A stretch of 64,000 nt of DNA from Caballeronia mineralivorans PML1(12) (lineage in GTDB: Bacteria; Pseudomonadota; Gammaproteobacteria; Burkholderiales; Burkholderiaceae): contig NZ_AEJF01000068.1 in assembly GCF_001028175.1 (NCBI RefSeq), positions 1 to 64,000 of the forward strand. Reading direction: 5' to 3'. Positions 27,802-36,224 of this stretch are shown here, piece by piece. A model generated the notes under the pieces. It saw nothing but the letters and a program-made list of their open reading frames with translations. It searched no databases and was not told the origin of the DNA. Every line of letters starts with the position of its first letter. Position 1 is the stretch's first letter. The translations under genes were made by a program, and so were the position numbers.

Positions 27802-28365
27802 ATGAGCGAAGCAACTTCAACGCGCCGTGACCAGGTGGTCCAGGCGGCGATAGGCGTATTTCTACGATATGGCTATGCGCGCACGACGATGGCAGACATC
27901 GCGCAAGCGGCGGGTCTGTCTCGTCCGACGCTGTATCTGGCGTTTCCCGACAAGGACGCGATCTTTCATGCAGTCGTGGACGCGATGGTGGTTGACAAGT
28001 TGAGCGAGATTCGCCGGCGATTGCCTCGCTATCGCGGGTTCGAAAAAAAGCTGCGCTATGCCTGTGAGGCGTGGGGAGCAGAGGGATTCGAGTTGGTACA
28101 GGCACACCCGGACGCAAGAGACATGTTTGATCTGGGTTTCGCGTCCGTCTGCAATGGATTTTCCGCGTTTGGAGACTTGCTGACGGAAATCATCAGCGCA
28201 CCACTCGCCGAATCGGGCTTAGGTATAGCAGCCGGGGACCTGGCCGAGACGATTGTGTTTGCTATCAAGGGGTTTAAGGAAATCGCCCGCGATGGCGCAG
28301 ACATGCGGCGAATGATTGGCGTGCAGGTCGCGATCGTCGCTGCCGCGCTTGGTCGGAAAGGCTGA
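27802..28365 (+). CDS. TetR-family transcriptional repressor
   Basis: This 187-residue protein has the TetR helix-turn-helix at residues ~12-55 (AIGVFLRYGYARTTMADIAQ, AAGLSRPTLYLAFPDKDAI), followed by an all-helical ligand domain. It is divergent from the two SDR genes, and two matching palindromes lie in the spacer. The simplest reading is that it represses both the SDR operon and itself until a ligand, perhaps an SDR substrate, is present. Confidence 0.93.
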   Translation: MSEATSTRRDQVVQAAIGVFLRYGYARTTMADIAQAAGLSRPTLYLAFPDKDAIFHAVVDAMVVDKLSEIRRRLPRYRGFEKKLRYACEAWGAEGFELVQAHPDARDMFDLGFASVCNGFSAFGDLLTEIISAPLAESGLGIAAGDLAETIVFAIKGFKEIARDGADMRRMIGVQVAIVAAALGRKG

Positions 28366-28516
28366 TCCCATTCGTCGGGAGATCGATCCCCACTGGATCT
28401 TGCCGCCGGTGCCGCTTTTCGCGAAGCGAAACGCGAGGTTGTTGTTCCAGCACGCTTTCGTGCATCGTGATGCCTGGCAGACGCGGCGGTGTTGACGAAG
28501 AGCCGGATTTGAACCG

Positions 28517-28909
28517 TCAGACACGTTCCTCCACAGGGATAGCTTCCATGACTGTGGCCAGGATCATTGCTTCGATGTTTCGCGGTGCAGGTTGAACAAG
28601 CCTGGGTCGATACACGGCATCGCCTGTTGCGATAGTCTGGCCACTCAGGGCACAAATCCCGGCTTTCCTCGCGATGCAGCGCCGCCATGACTGTTCGCCG
28701 TAACAGCAGGAGGTCGAGTCGCTCCATGCAACCGTTGCCGAGGTCTGTCTATTGCGCTCCAGAACCCGGACGGCACATTTCGAAAAGTAGTCTTCGCCGC
28801 ACATCGGGCGGACGCGACTGGACATAATGGGCCGCCGTATTTCGCCTTCGCTCGAGAGGAGCGCGATCGTTGACTGCCACGTTCTGTCTGCTTCAAAGGG
28901 AGCTTGCAT
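28517..28909 (-). CDS. DUF3331-family protein
   Basis: The 130-residue frame fits the DUF3331 family, found mainly in Burkholderia and relatives. The key block runs VLERNRQTSATVAWSDSTSC, YGEQSWRRCIARKAGICALSG, IATGDAVYRPRLVQPAPRN and AMILATVM. Several Cys and the CALSG/GDAVYRP turn suggest a small compact, perhaps metal-binding domain; no function is known. The start at 28909 has a GAGGAA site. It stands between the TetR gene and an MFS transporter and appears to be a single-gene unit. Confidence 0.8.
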   Translation of the reverse strand: MQAPFEADRTWQSTIALLSSEGEIRRPIMSSRVRPMCGEDYFSKCAVRVLERNRQTSATVAWSDSTSCCYGEQSWRRCIARKAGICALSGQTIATGDAVYRPRLVQPAPRNIEAMILATVMEAIPVEERV

Positions 28910-29112
28910 GATGCGATTCCTCGATTCTCATTAGACAAACGGGAGTTCCGGCGATTGACCTGAAAAGCAACGGAAAGCCGCATGACATGGTCAAACGATC
29001 GTTGCGCGTAGTCCCGTCAGGTAGCGACGTTGATTTCCTGAAAAGATGCCGCGCGCAATCAACGTGACGTGCCGAAATAGGCATCCCCAAACGCTGGCCT
29101 GGATGGTCAGCC

Positions 29113-30387
29113 TCACATGTTCGAGCGTCCGCGCGGTCCGGTCTCGCGCATGAACATCGCAAACACCATGGCGAGCACGATGCCACCGAGCAGCCACGAG
29201 CCGGCTGCGCGGAACACCGGCAGGTTCATTGAGCCGCCGTTCGCGAGGTGGGCGAGCAGCTTGCCGTACGCGGGCGTGAGCAACGCGCTGAACGTGAACA
29301 CCAGGAAATTGATCGCGCCGCTGGCGCTGCCCTTCACGTTGTCCGGATTGACTTCCTTGATCACCGTGTAGGGCAGCATTGCCGCACCTGAGCCGATGCC
29401 GAGCAGCAGGCCGAGCACGTAAGGCGGCGCCACACCGGTTGGCAGATAGAAAATGCCTGCGCCCGACGCAAGCATGAGCAGCGCGCCGGCGATCAACACC
29501 GGCTTGCGGCGGCCCAGACGGTCAGACAGGTAGCCTAACAGCGGGCAGCCGATCACCCAGCCGAGCGGCACCATGCTCGCGCGATTGACAGCCTCCGCAT
29601 AGCTGACGTCGAGACCGTTGCGCAGGAACGGAATGCCCCAGATCATGTCGCCTACCGTCGTCGGCAAGAACAGCAGGCCGGCGCAGAAACCGCAAAGATA
29701 CGACTGCGGATTGGACAGCACTTCCTTGTACGGCACGAACATCTTCATCCACGAGCCCTGGCTGGCTAGGCTGTCGTCATGGGCTGCCGGCGTCGCGAAG
29801 AACACCAGCACGGCGATCAGAAAGATGACGAGGCCGGACAGCCACCAGAACTGCTGCCACTTGATGATTCCGTGAATGAGCGGCGCAACGGCGAACTGAC
29901 CCGCGGAGCCGCCCAGCATGCCGAAGCATTGAGTGAATCCTACGGCGGTCGCGAGAGAACGCGGGGGAAAGCCATGCGTGGCGAGATACACCGCGCCGAT
30001 GAACCCGCACGCCGAACCCGCGCCTTGCAGCAGGCGGCCGATCTGCGCGGCCTCCACGGTGCCGAGGCCGAACAGTGCCGCCCCGACGGCAACGAGAACG
30101 ATGCCGGCCGGAATGACGGCCTTGCCGCCGAGCCGATCGAGCAACGCACCGCAAACGATCGAGAACAGCGCATAGGTGTAGTAGTACAGGCCGACGAGTG
30201 CGCCCACGCCCAGCGCGTCGCGGGCGAACGCCGCACTCAACTCGGGCACCATCACACCCGGCGCGGAACGCAGCATGTACTGCATGAAGTAGAACGCCGC
30301 ACAGAAAAGCCAGGCGATGACGAAACCCATGTGTATGGACTCGCGGCTCGCCGGAATATTTGCAGTGCTTACGAACTTGCTGGACAT
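29113..30387 (-). CDS. Major facilitator superfamily transporter
   Basis: This 424-residue protein has twelve predicted hydrophobic helices. The inter-helix 2-3 motif is recognisable (GALLDRLGGKAVIPAGIVL) and repeated in the second half (GYLSDRLGRRKPVLIAGALL). The closest general type is anion:cation symporters and oxalate/formate-like carriers, but the substrate is not clear. It is 51 bp downstream of the PoxB-like gene on the same strand. It may import or export a carboxylate connected with pyruvate oxidation. Confidence 0.9.
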   Translation of the reverse strand: MSSKFVSTANIPASRESIHMGFVIAWLFCAAFYFMQYMLRSAPGVMVPELSAAFARDALGVGALVGLYYYTYALFSIVCGALLDRLGGKAVIPAGIVLVAVGAALFGLGTVEAAQIGRLLQGAGSACGFIGAVYLATHGFPPRSLATAVGFTQCFGMLGGSAGQFAVAPLIHGIIKWQQFWWLSGLVIFLIAVLVFFATPAAHDDSLASQGSWMKMFVPYKEVLSNPQSYLCGFCAGLLFLPTTVGDMIWGIPFLRNGLDVSYAEAVNRASMVPLGWVIGCPLLGYLSDRLGRRKPVLIAGALLMLASGAGIFYLPTGVAPPYVLGLLLGIGSGAAMLPYTVIKEVNPDNVKGSASGAINFLVFTFSALLTPAYGKLLAHLANGGSMNLPVFRAAGSWLLGGIVLAMVFAMFMRETGPRGRSNM

Positions 30388-30438
30388 GGTTCGATTTCCA
30401 TAGTTTGGATAACGGTACCTACACGCCTGCGGACTGCA

Positions 30439-32160
30439 CTACCGGAACAGATTGACCTTTGCGAGGTCGATGAGCTGCTTGCCTCGACCGTCCATGACGG
30501 CGCGAAGCATGAACAGCCCAAAGTGGTAAGTCTGGTCGGCGGTGGTCGCAGGAGGCATCACGAGCTCCTGGCGTGCGCTCACTACGTCGACGAGAGCCGG
30601 GCCCGGATGGGCGAATGCTTCGCGTAGGGCTCCTTCCAGTTCCGCAGGGTGCTCGACGCGCACGCCTTTGATTCCGATCGCATTGGCCATCGCGGCGAAG
30701 TTCGGATTTTTCAGGTCACATCCTGTATCAATGAACCCACTGGCCTTCATCTCCATTTCCACGAAGCCCAGCGTTCCATTGTTGAGCACGACGACCTTGA
30801 CCGGCAAGCCTGTTTGAATCAGCGTCAAAAACTCACCCATCATCATGGTGAAGCCGCCGTCGCCTGACATCGAAATCACCTGTCGCTTCGGGAAAGTGGC
30901 CTGCGCGCCAATCGAGTGCAACAGAGAGTTGGCCATCGAGCCGTGATTGAACGAACCGACCAGTCGTCGTTTGCCGTTCATCTTCAGATATCTGGCCGTC
31001 CACGCGACAGGGGTGCCGACGTCGCAGGAGAAGATCGCGTCCTCGTCCGCTAGTTCGCTGACGAGTCGGGTCACGTACTGCGGATGGATGGTGCTGCTGC
31101 CCGCTTCCGGCTCCGCCAGCTCATCCAGACTCTCGCGAGCCTTGCGATAGTCGTCGAGCGCGCGATTCAGGAAGCTACTGTCCGCTTTCTCCTGAATCTT
31201 TGGAAGAAGTTCATTGAGCGTATCTTTCACTGTTCCCAATACGCCGAGTTCTATCGGGCATCGATTGCCGAGCGCTTCCGCCCTTGTATCGACTTGCGCG
31301 ATGGTCACCTTCTCCGGGTAGAACTGTCGATAAGGGAAGTCGGTACCCAACATCAGAAGCATGTCGCAACTCTTCATCGCGGAATAACCGGAGGCGAACC
31401 CGATGAGGCCCGTCATTCCCACATCGAACGGGTTATCGTATTCGATGTACTCCTTTGCTCGCAGCGAGTGAACGATTGGCGCTTTCAGCTTGCGGGCGAG
31501 TTCCACGACTTCAGCGTGGGAGTCCTTGCAACCCGCCCCGCAAAGCAACGTCACTCGCGACGACCGGTTCAAAAGGCGTGCGAGTTCCGCGACGTCGTCG
31601 TTCGATGGGTGAATCACTGGAGCGGCGGGCGCGCTCCAGTTCGGCACAGGTTTTGTGAGAGGCCCGAGTGCCACATTTCCAGGTACGACGACAACAGCGA
31701 CGCCTTTACGCGCAACTGCCGTCCGGATGGCACGGCCCAGAATTTGCGGTAGCTGGTCGGGGCTGTGGACGAGTTCGACGTAGTGACTACATTCCTTGAA
31801 CAGCACTTCGGGGTGGGTAGCCTGAAAATAGTCGAGGCCGATTTCCGTACTTGGGATATGCGCGGCGATAGCGAGAACAGGAACACCGCTCCGATGGCAG
31901 TCGAACAAGCCGTTGATAAGGTGCAGATTCCCCGGGCCGCAGCTCCCACAGCAGACTGCGAGTTGCCCCGTGAGATGAGCCTCGGCGCCAGCAGCAAAGG
32001 CTGCGCTTTCCTCATGCCGCATGTGAACCCATTCAATCGAACCATCCCGGCGCAGGGAGTCCGTGAATCCATTAAGCGAATCCCCCACCACACCGAACAC
32101 GCGCTTCACTCCGGCATTTACTAGTGCACCCACCATGTAGTCGGCAGCTATCGTCGCCAT
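30439..32160 (-). CDS. poxB: Pyruvate oxidase / pyruvate:quinone dehydrogenase (PoxB-like)
   Basis: This 573-residue thiamine-diphosphate enzyme is the same length as E. coli PoxB (572). The N-terminal Pyr domain has the catalytic Glu in HMRHEESAAFAAGAEAHLTG, and CCGSCGPGNLHLINGLFD follows. The PP domain has the ThDP motif GDGGFTMMMGEFLTLIQTG, ending LNNGTLGF. The C-terminus (GRGKQLIDLAKVNLFR) resembles the amphipathic membrane-binding tail of PoxB. It would oxidise pyruvate to acetate and CO2 with electrons to quinone. A dyad matching two other sites in the window lies ~208 bp upstream. Confidence 0.9.
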   Translation of the reverse strand: MATIAADYMVGALVNAGVKRVFGVVGDSLNGFTDSLRRDGSIEWVHMRHEESAAFAAGAEAHLTGQLAVCCGSCGPGNLHLINGLFDCHRSGVPVLAIAAHIPSTEIGLDYFQATHPEVLFKECSHYVELVHSPDQLPQILGRAIRTAVARKGVAVVVVPGNVALGPLTKPVPNWSAPAAPVIHPSNDDVAELARLLNRSSRVTLLCGAGCKDSHAEVVELARKLKAPIVHSLRAKEYIEYDNPFDVGMTGLIGFASGYSAMKSCDMLLMLGTDFPYRQFYPEKVTIAQVDTRAEALGNRCPIELGVLGTVKDTLNELLPKIQEKADSSFLNRALDDYRKARESLDELAEPEAGSSTIHPQYVTRLVSELADEDAIFSCDVGTPVAWTARYLKMNGKRRLVGSFNHGSMANSLLHSIGAQATFPKRQVISMSGDGGFTMMMGEFLTLIQTGLPVKVVVLNNGTLGFVEMEMKASGFIDTGCDLKNPNFAAMANAIGIKGVRVEHPAELEGALREAFAHPGPALVDVVSARQELVMPPATTADQTYHFGLFMLRAVMDGRGKQLIDLAKVNLFR

Positions 32161-32593
32161 TTCACATCTCCATAGGTTAAAAATTACTATAGGTCGGATG
32201 CAATCACCAAGCCGTAGTGACTGAATCGAACGGTTCGTAATGCCATGTTATTGATGGTAGTTAGCGAAGCGAAGGACGGCTATTACATGAATCTGGAATC
32301 AGCCCAGCGAGGCTAATGGTGCTCGACGCTTGTTGAGAAACGAGGCCAGGCACCTGGACGTGCCTCGGATTACATAAACATGCAATGTCTTGGCCGAGCA
32401 CAACGTTATATGTTGTTTCTGTGGACGCTTGACCCAGGTTGTAGTGCCCGTGCGGCATGGTGAAACTCGCACTTAAGCCGCGCGGGGAAGCCGTTGGCAT
32501 CCGCCTTGCGGATGCATCATGCGGGCGTCGAAGCGAGGTTCGGATGGTGACCGGGTAGCCGGCGGGCGACCGGAAAAAATCGCCCCGGATGCA
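32161..32593. other. Upstream region of poxB
   Basis: These 430 bases lie between the poxB start and the stop of the PAS kinase. No gene is convincing. The region carries the 20-bp dyad at 32368-32387 and is otherwise unremarkable. Confidence 0.5.
32368..32387. promoter_or_regulatory. Candidate operator, ATTACAT-N4-ATGTAAT type, copy 1
   Basis: GATTACAT-AAAC-ATGCAATG matches 16 of 20 positions of the perfect dyad at 41074-41093. It lies ~208 bp upstream of the poxB start. Confidence 0.5.
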
Positions 32594-35500
32594 TTATTTG
32601 GCGCCCACCTGCTGTTGGAAAATCTGGACAGGCAAGACTGGCAGGACGACGCTGAAGGTTGCACCGTAACCCTCATTATTGGAAGCAGTAAGACGACCCT
32701 CATGAGCTTCGATTATGGAGCGGGACACCGCGAGCCCGATGCCCATTCCCTTGCTTTTGGTCGTAACGAATGCGTCGAATATGCTGTCGCCACCGGCGAT
32801 GCCTGAACCGTTATCGATGACCTCGATCAGCACGGACCGGTCGTCAAGGGGACTTGCGGTAATGAGAATCTTAGGTATGCGTCCCGAGTTTTCCGTGGCT
32901 TCTATCCCGTTCGTGATGAGGTTAAGAAGGACTTGCTGAATCTGTATCTGATCGACGAAGACCGGAGGCAGGCCATCAGGCAAGTCGAAATCGAGGTCGG
33001 CGGTACGCCTGGTTTCGTCTTCCCGTAGTAGTCGTACGGCTCCGAGGACCATGTCCTTCACATTCCGTTTCCGTTTCTGGAATGATTGCCGCTTGAACAG
33101 CGCGCGGATGCTTTGCATCGTCTCGTCCGCCGAACGGGCATCTCGAACTACGCTTTCCACGGAAGCCCTGGCTTCCGTCAAGTTTGGCGGAGACGCTGCG
33201 AGCCACCGTTTGCAAGCCTGCGCATTGGCGATAACGGACGTGAGAGGTTGATTGAGTTCGTGTGCGATGGACGCAGAGAGTTCTGCAACCGTGGCAATTT
33301 GGGTTGCCCGAGCGAGTTCGGCCTGAGTGTGTCTGAGCCGGTCCTCTGCACGCTTCGGTTCGTCAATATCCAGACTGAGTCCGTACCATTGGACAATGTT
33401 GCCGCCGGAGTCTCTCATTGCTTCCGCAGTGTGCTGGTACCACCGGTAAGCCCCGTCCTTTCCGCGAAGCCGGGCGACGTGGTTGTACGGTTCGCCAGTC
33501 TCGAGCGCGTGTCTCCACGCATGAAGCAGGCTGTCCAGGTCGTCAGGATGGAAAGTCTTCTGATAGCCGGAGTCCGCAAGCTGCGAAATGCCCAGGCCAA
33601 CAAATTCGGAGGTTTTCCGATTGATGTAGGTGAGCCTGCCTTGTCGGTCATTACACCAGAGCATGGCCGGGATGGTCTCGATAAGCTCGCGTAGCTGATA
33701 CTCCCGCTGTTCGAGTACCGCTTCCGTTTGCTTGAGATCGTTGATGTCCGTACCTACGCCGTACCAGTGCAGGATCTGCCCGCTTTCGTCGCGAAACGGT
33801 TCGCCGCGAGCGAGATACCAGTGCAGTTTCCCGTCGGCGCCAGTAACCTGGTACGTGTCCTCATAGGACGCACCTTCCTGGACAGCTCGCCTCCAGCGCG
33901 AGCGGACGCGAATACGTTCAGCTTCCGGGATGCGGTTAAGCAACATTTCTTTGTCGAATTTTCCCCCGCTCTCTCCCATGAACGTTAGCATTTGCCGATT
34001 CCATCGGTCGACGTCTCCCTGCGGTGTGGCCCTCCAGATCATCGCGGGCAATGCGTCCACGAGCCTTCGCAAATTAAGCTCTTCCTTGCGAAGGGCCTCC
34101 TGTACTAACTGCCGCTCGTGGATATCCGTCGAAAGACCATACCAATTCACGATATCACCGTGGGCATCCCGCATGGGAGTGCCTTTGCATTGAAACCAGC
34201 GATACGTGTTGTCGGTTGAGCGGAGTCGAAGGACAGAGTCGTAAGGTCTCCCGCTATCGAGGGAATCCCGCCAGGCTTCAATTGTTGATGCAGAGTCATC
34301 CGGGTGCACGAGGTGAAGCCAGCCGTTCGCTATCAAATCATCGAGCCGTAGTCCAGTGTAGTCTTCAGTGCGCTTGTTCACATATTCCAGGCGGCCATGG
34401 GAGTCTGTACGCCAGAGCAGGCTAGGAACAGTCTCCGCCAGCCAGTTCAGTTGAACTTCACGTTCACGGATGACCTCTTTGGACTTGTAGAGATCGTCAA
34501 TGTCCATGTTCACGGCATACCACTTGTAGACACTTCCGTCATCGTTAAAATAAGGAACGGAGCGCGAGTGACGCCATCGATAATCACTGTCGCTGTCTGC
34601 CCATCGGTAGGTCGTATCGTACGTGCTCTTTTCCCGAACAGAGCGAAGATAGCCTTCCTTTACTCTGTCGCGGTCATCGGGGTGAATAAATCGTAAAAAG
34701 CCGAGATTCTGCATGCCTTTAAGAGTTGTTCCGGTTTCCTCAAGAATCTGCTGATTGACGAAGTCGAAATCGTCCGCTGTGCGGGTAGCGAAGCGGCCCG
34801 GTAATCGGTCGAGGAGCTCTCTGGCTTCTCTCTCACTTGCCGCTAGTGCCTGTTGAGCCTTGATGGTCTCTTCGATTTCTATTCCAATGAGGTACCAGTT
34901 GATGACGTCTCCGTTTGAGCAGCGTGATGGCTCGGCCAGAAGATGCTGCCAGCGGTATACGCCATCGTGCTGCCGCATCCTCACGGCAAGATCGACCGGT
35001 TTACACGCGGCAATGCACGCTTTCCATTGCTGTCGGGCGGCCTGCACGTCATCGGGGTGAATGCAAGCCATCCATCCGTCACCGACTATTTCCTCCATCA
35101 GTCTTCCCAGCGCGGCAACGCCCACTTTATTCACGTAGACAAGCTCGCCGGTGGGTCCACCGACACATACGCATGCCGGCACACTATCCACAATTCGCCG
35201 ATAGGTTTCCTCTTCGGTCCGAAGAAGGGATTCTGCAGTCTTCCGGTCGTGTATGTCCCAACTCACACCGACCCATCGCAGTAGCCGTCCACTGTCGCTT
35301 CTTATGGCTTTGACACGGCAGAGGAACCACCGGTACTCGCCATCGGACCGCCTGAGTCGAAACTCGAGTTCTTCCGGGTCGATTCCGCCCCGGAGTGCGT
35401 CCCAATATCGGTCGTTTGCCTGCAGGTCGTCAGGGTGGATTGCGGCTCGGAAAGAGTCGCACTTATGTGCTTCCTTTATGCCTGTGTATTCGAATAGGCT

Positions 35501-36025
35501 GGGACTGAGGTATTCGGCGGAGCCATCAGGCAGCGCAGTCCACAACTGGCCGGGAAAAAGACTGCTGATGCTTTGAAGTGTCTGGGTTCGTTGGCGGAGT
35601 TGCTCTTCCTCATTTTCGAGTTCACCATCTCCGGTTCGAGGCCAGATATTCCGGCTGAGCTGGTCAATCGGCAGGTCAAACGGGTCATCCTTCAATGTGG
35701 CCGTTGAGCCTGGCTGCCGGCGGCGCCGAGAGACCAGCCCGGCACAAAGCCATGCCGCGGCGATTGCGACGGCGCAACGGATGATAGCGCTGGAGGCTAG
35801 AGGAGGGTGATTGGAAGCCAACATCACTCCGGCGATCCCAAGCGAGGCGAAACCCGCGGCGAGACGCCCGAAGCTGCGGCCGAAAAAGTGCGTGAACAGG
35901 ACAACCAAAACGAGGCTGAGGCAGCCCGTAATCGGTTCGAGTAACCCTGCCACCCCTGACGCACCAGCTATGGCGACGCTGAGGGCGACAACCCGAGACG
36001 AGCGTGGTATCAACACGGTAAGCAT
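32594..36025 (-). CDS. Multi-PAS sensor histidine kinase
   Basis: This ~1143-residue kinase starts at 36025 behind a GAGG site. An N-terminal hydrophobic region of ~100 residues (three or four helices, as in SGVAGLLEPITGCLSLVLVV) is followed by six tandem PAS/PAC units. Each begins like VPSLLW or IPAMLW and ends like NWYGLSTDI or QWYGLSLDI. The transmitter comes last, with H-box LSASIAHELNQPLTSVIANA, N-box LITNGIEATEN, then DNGSGI and KGMGIGLAVSRSIIEAH. This is a DctB/FixL-type transmitter. The second kinase at 39342 has the same H-box. The ligand is unknown; PAS units often sense oxygen, redox or small molecules. Confidence 0.92.
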   Translation of the reverse strand: MLTVLIPRSSRVVALSVAIAGASGVAGLLEPITGCLSLVLVVLFTHFFGRSFGRLAAGFASLGIAGVMLASNHPPLASSAIIRCAVAIAAAWLCAGLVSRRRRQPGSTATLKDDPFDLPIDQLSRNIWPRTGDGELENEEEQLRQRTQTLQSISSLFPGQLWTALPDGSAEYLSPSLFEYTGIKEAHKCDSFRAAIHPDDLQANDRYWDALRGGIDPEELEFRLRRSDGEYRWFLCRVKAIRSDSGRLLRWVGVSWDIHDRKTAESLLRTEEETYRRIVDSVPACVCVGGPTGELVYVNKVGVAALGRLMEEIVGDGWMACIHPDDVQAARQQWKACIAACKPVDLAVRMRQHDGVYRWQHLLAEPSRCSNGDVINWYLIGIEIEETIKAQQALAASEREARELLDRLPGRFATRTADDFDFVNQQILEETGTTLKGMQNLGFLRFIHPDDRDRVKEGYLRSVREKSTYDTTYRWADSDSDYRWRHSRSVPYFNDDGSVYKWYAVNMDIDDLYKSKEVIREREVQLNWLAETVPSLLWRTDSHGRLEYVNKRTEDYTGLRLDDLIANGWLHLVHPDDSASTIEAWRDSLDSGRPYDSVLRLRSTDNTYRWFQCKGTPMRDAHGDIVNWYGLSTDIHERQLVQEALRKEELNLRRLVDALPAMIWRATPQGDVDRWNRQMLTFMGESGGKFDKEMLLNRIPEAERIRVRSRWRRAVQEGASYEDTYQVTGADGKLHWYLARGEPFRDESGQILHWYGVGTDINDLKQTEAVLEQREYQLRELIETIPAMLWCNDRQGRLTYINRKTSEFVGLGISQLADSGYQKTFHPDDLDSLLHAWRHALETGEPYNHVARLRGKDGAYRWYQHTAEAMRDSGGNIVQWYGLSLDIDEPKRAEDRLRHTQAELARATQIATVAELSASIAHELNQPLTSVIANAQACKRWLAASPPNLTEARASVESVVRDARSADETMQSIRALFKRQSFQKRKRNVKDMVLGAVRLLREDETRRTADLDFDLPDGLPPVFVDQIQIQQVLLNLITNGIEATENSGRIPKILITASPLDDRSVLIEVIDNGSGIAGGDSIFDAFVTTKSKGMGIGLAVSRSIIEAHEGRLTASNNEGYGATFSVVLPVLPVQIFQQQVGAK

Positions 36026-36224
36026 GTCAACCTCGGAGTTCGATGGCGCATTGGATAGTGGTACTCTGCATTTTCCTGCCAATGGCGGGATTTTGTAGCG
36101 CAACGGTCCCTTGCTTGCAAATTGAGCGGGGAGTGCGGAGATCTACGCGGCACTCGCGTATCTCGCAGGCGCGTGCGGCAATGTCGTCTTCACGCGCTGG
36201 CCGGTAACCTCGGCATGCGGCCTG

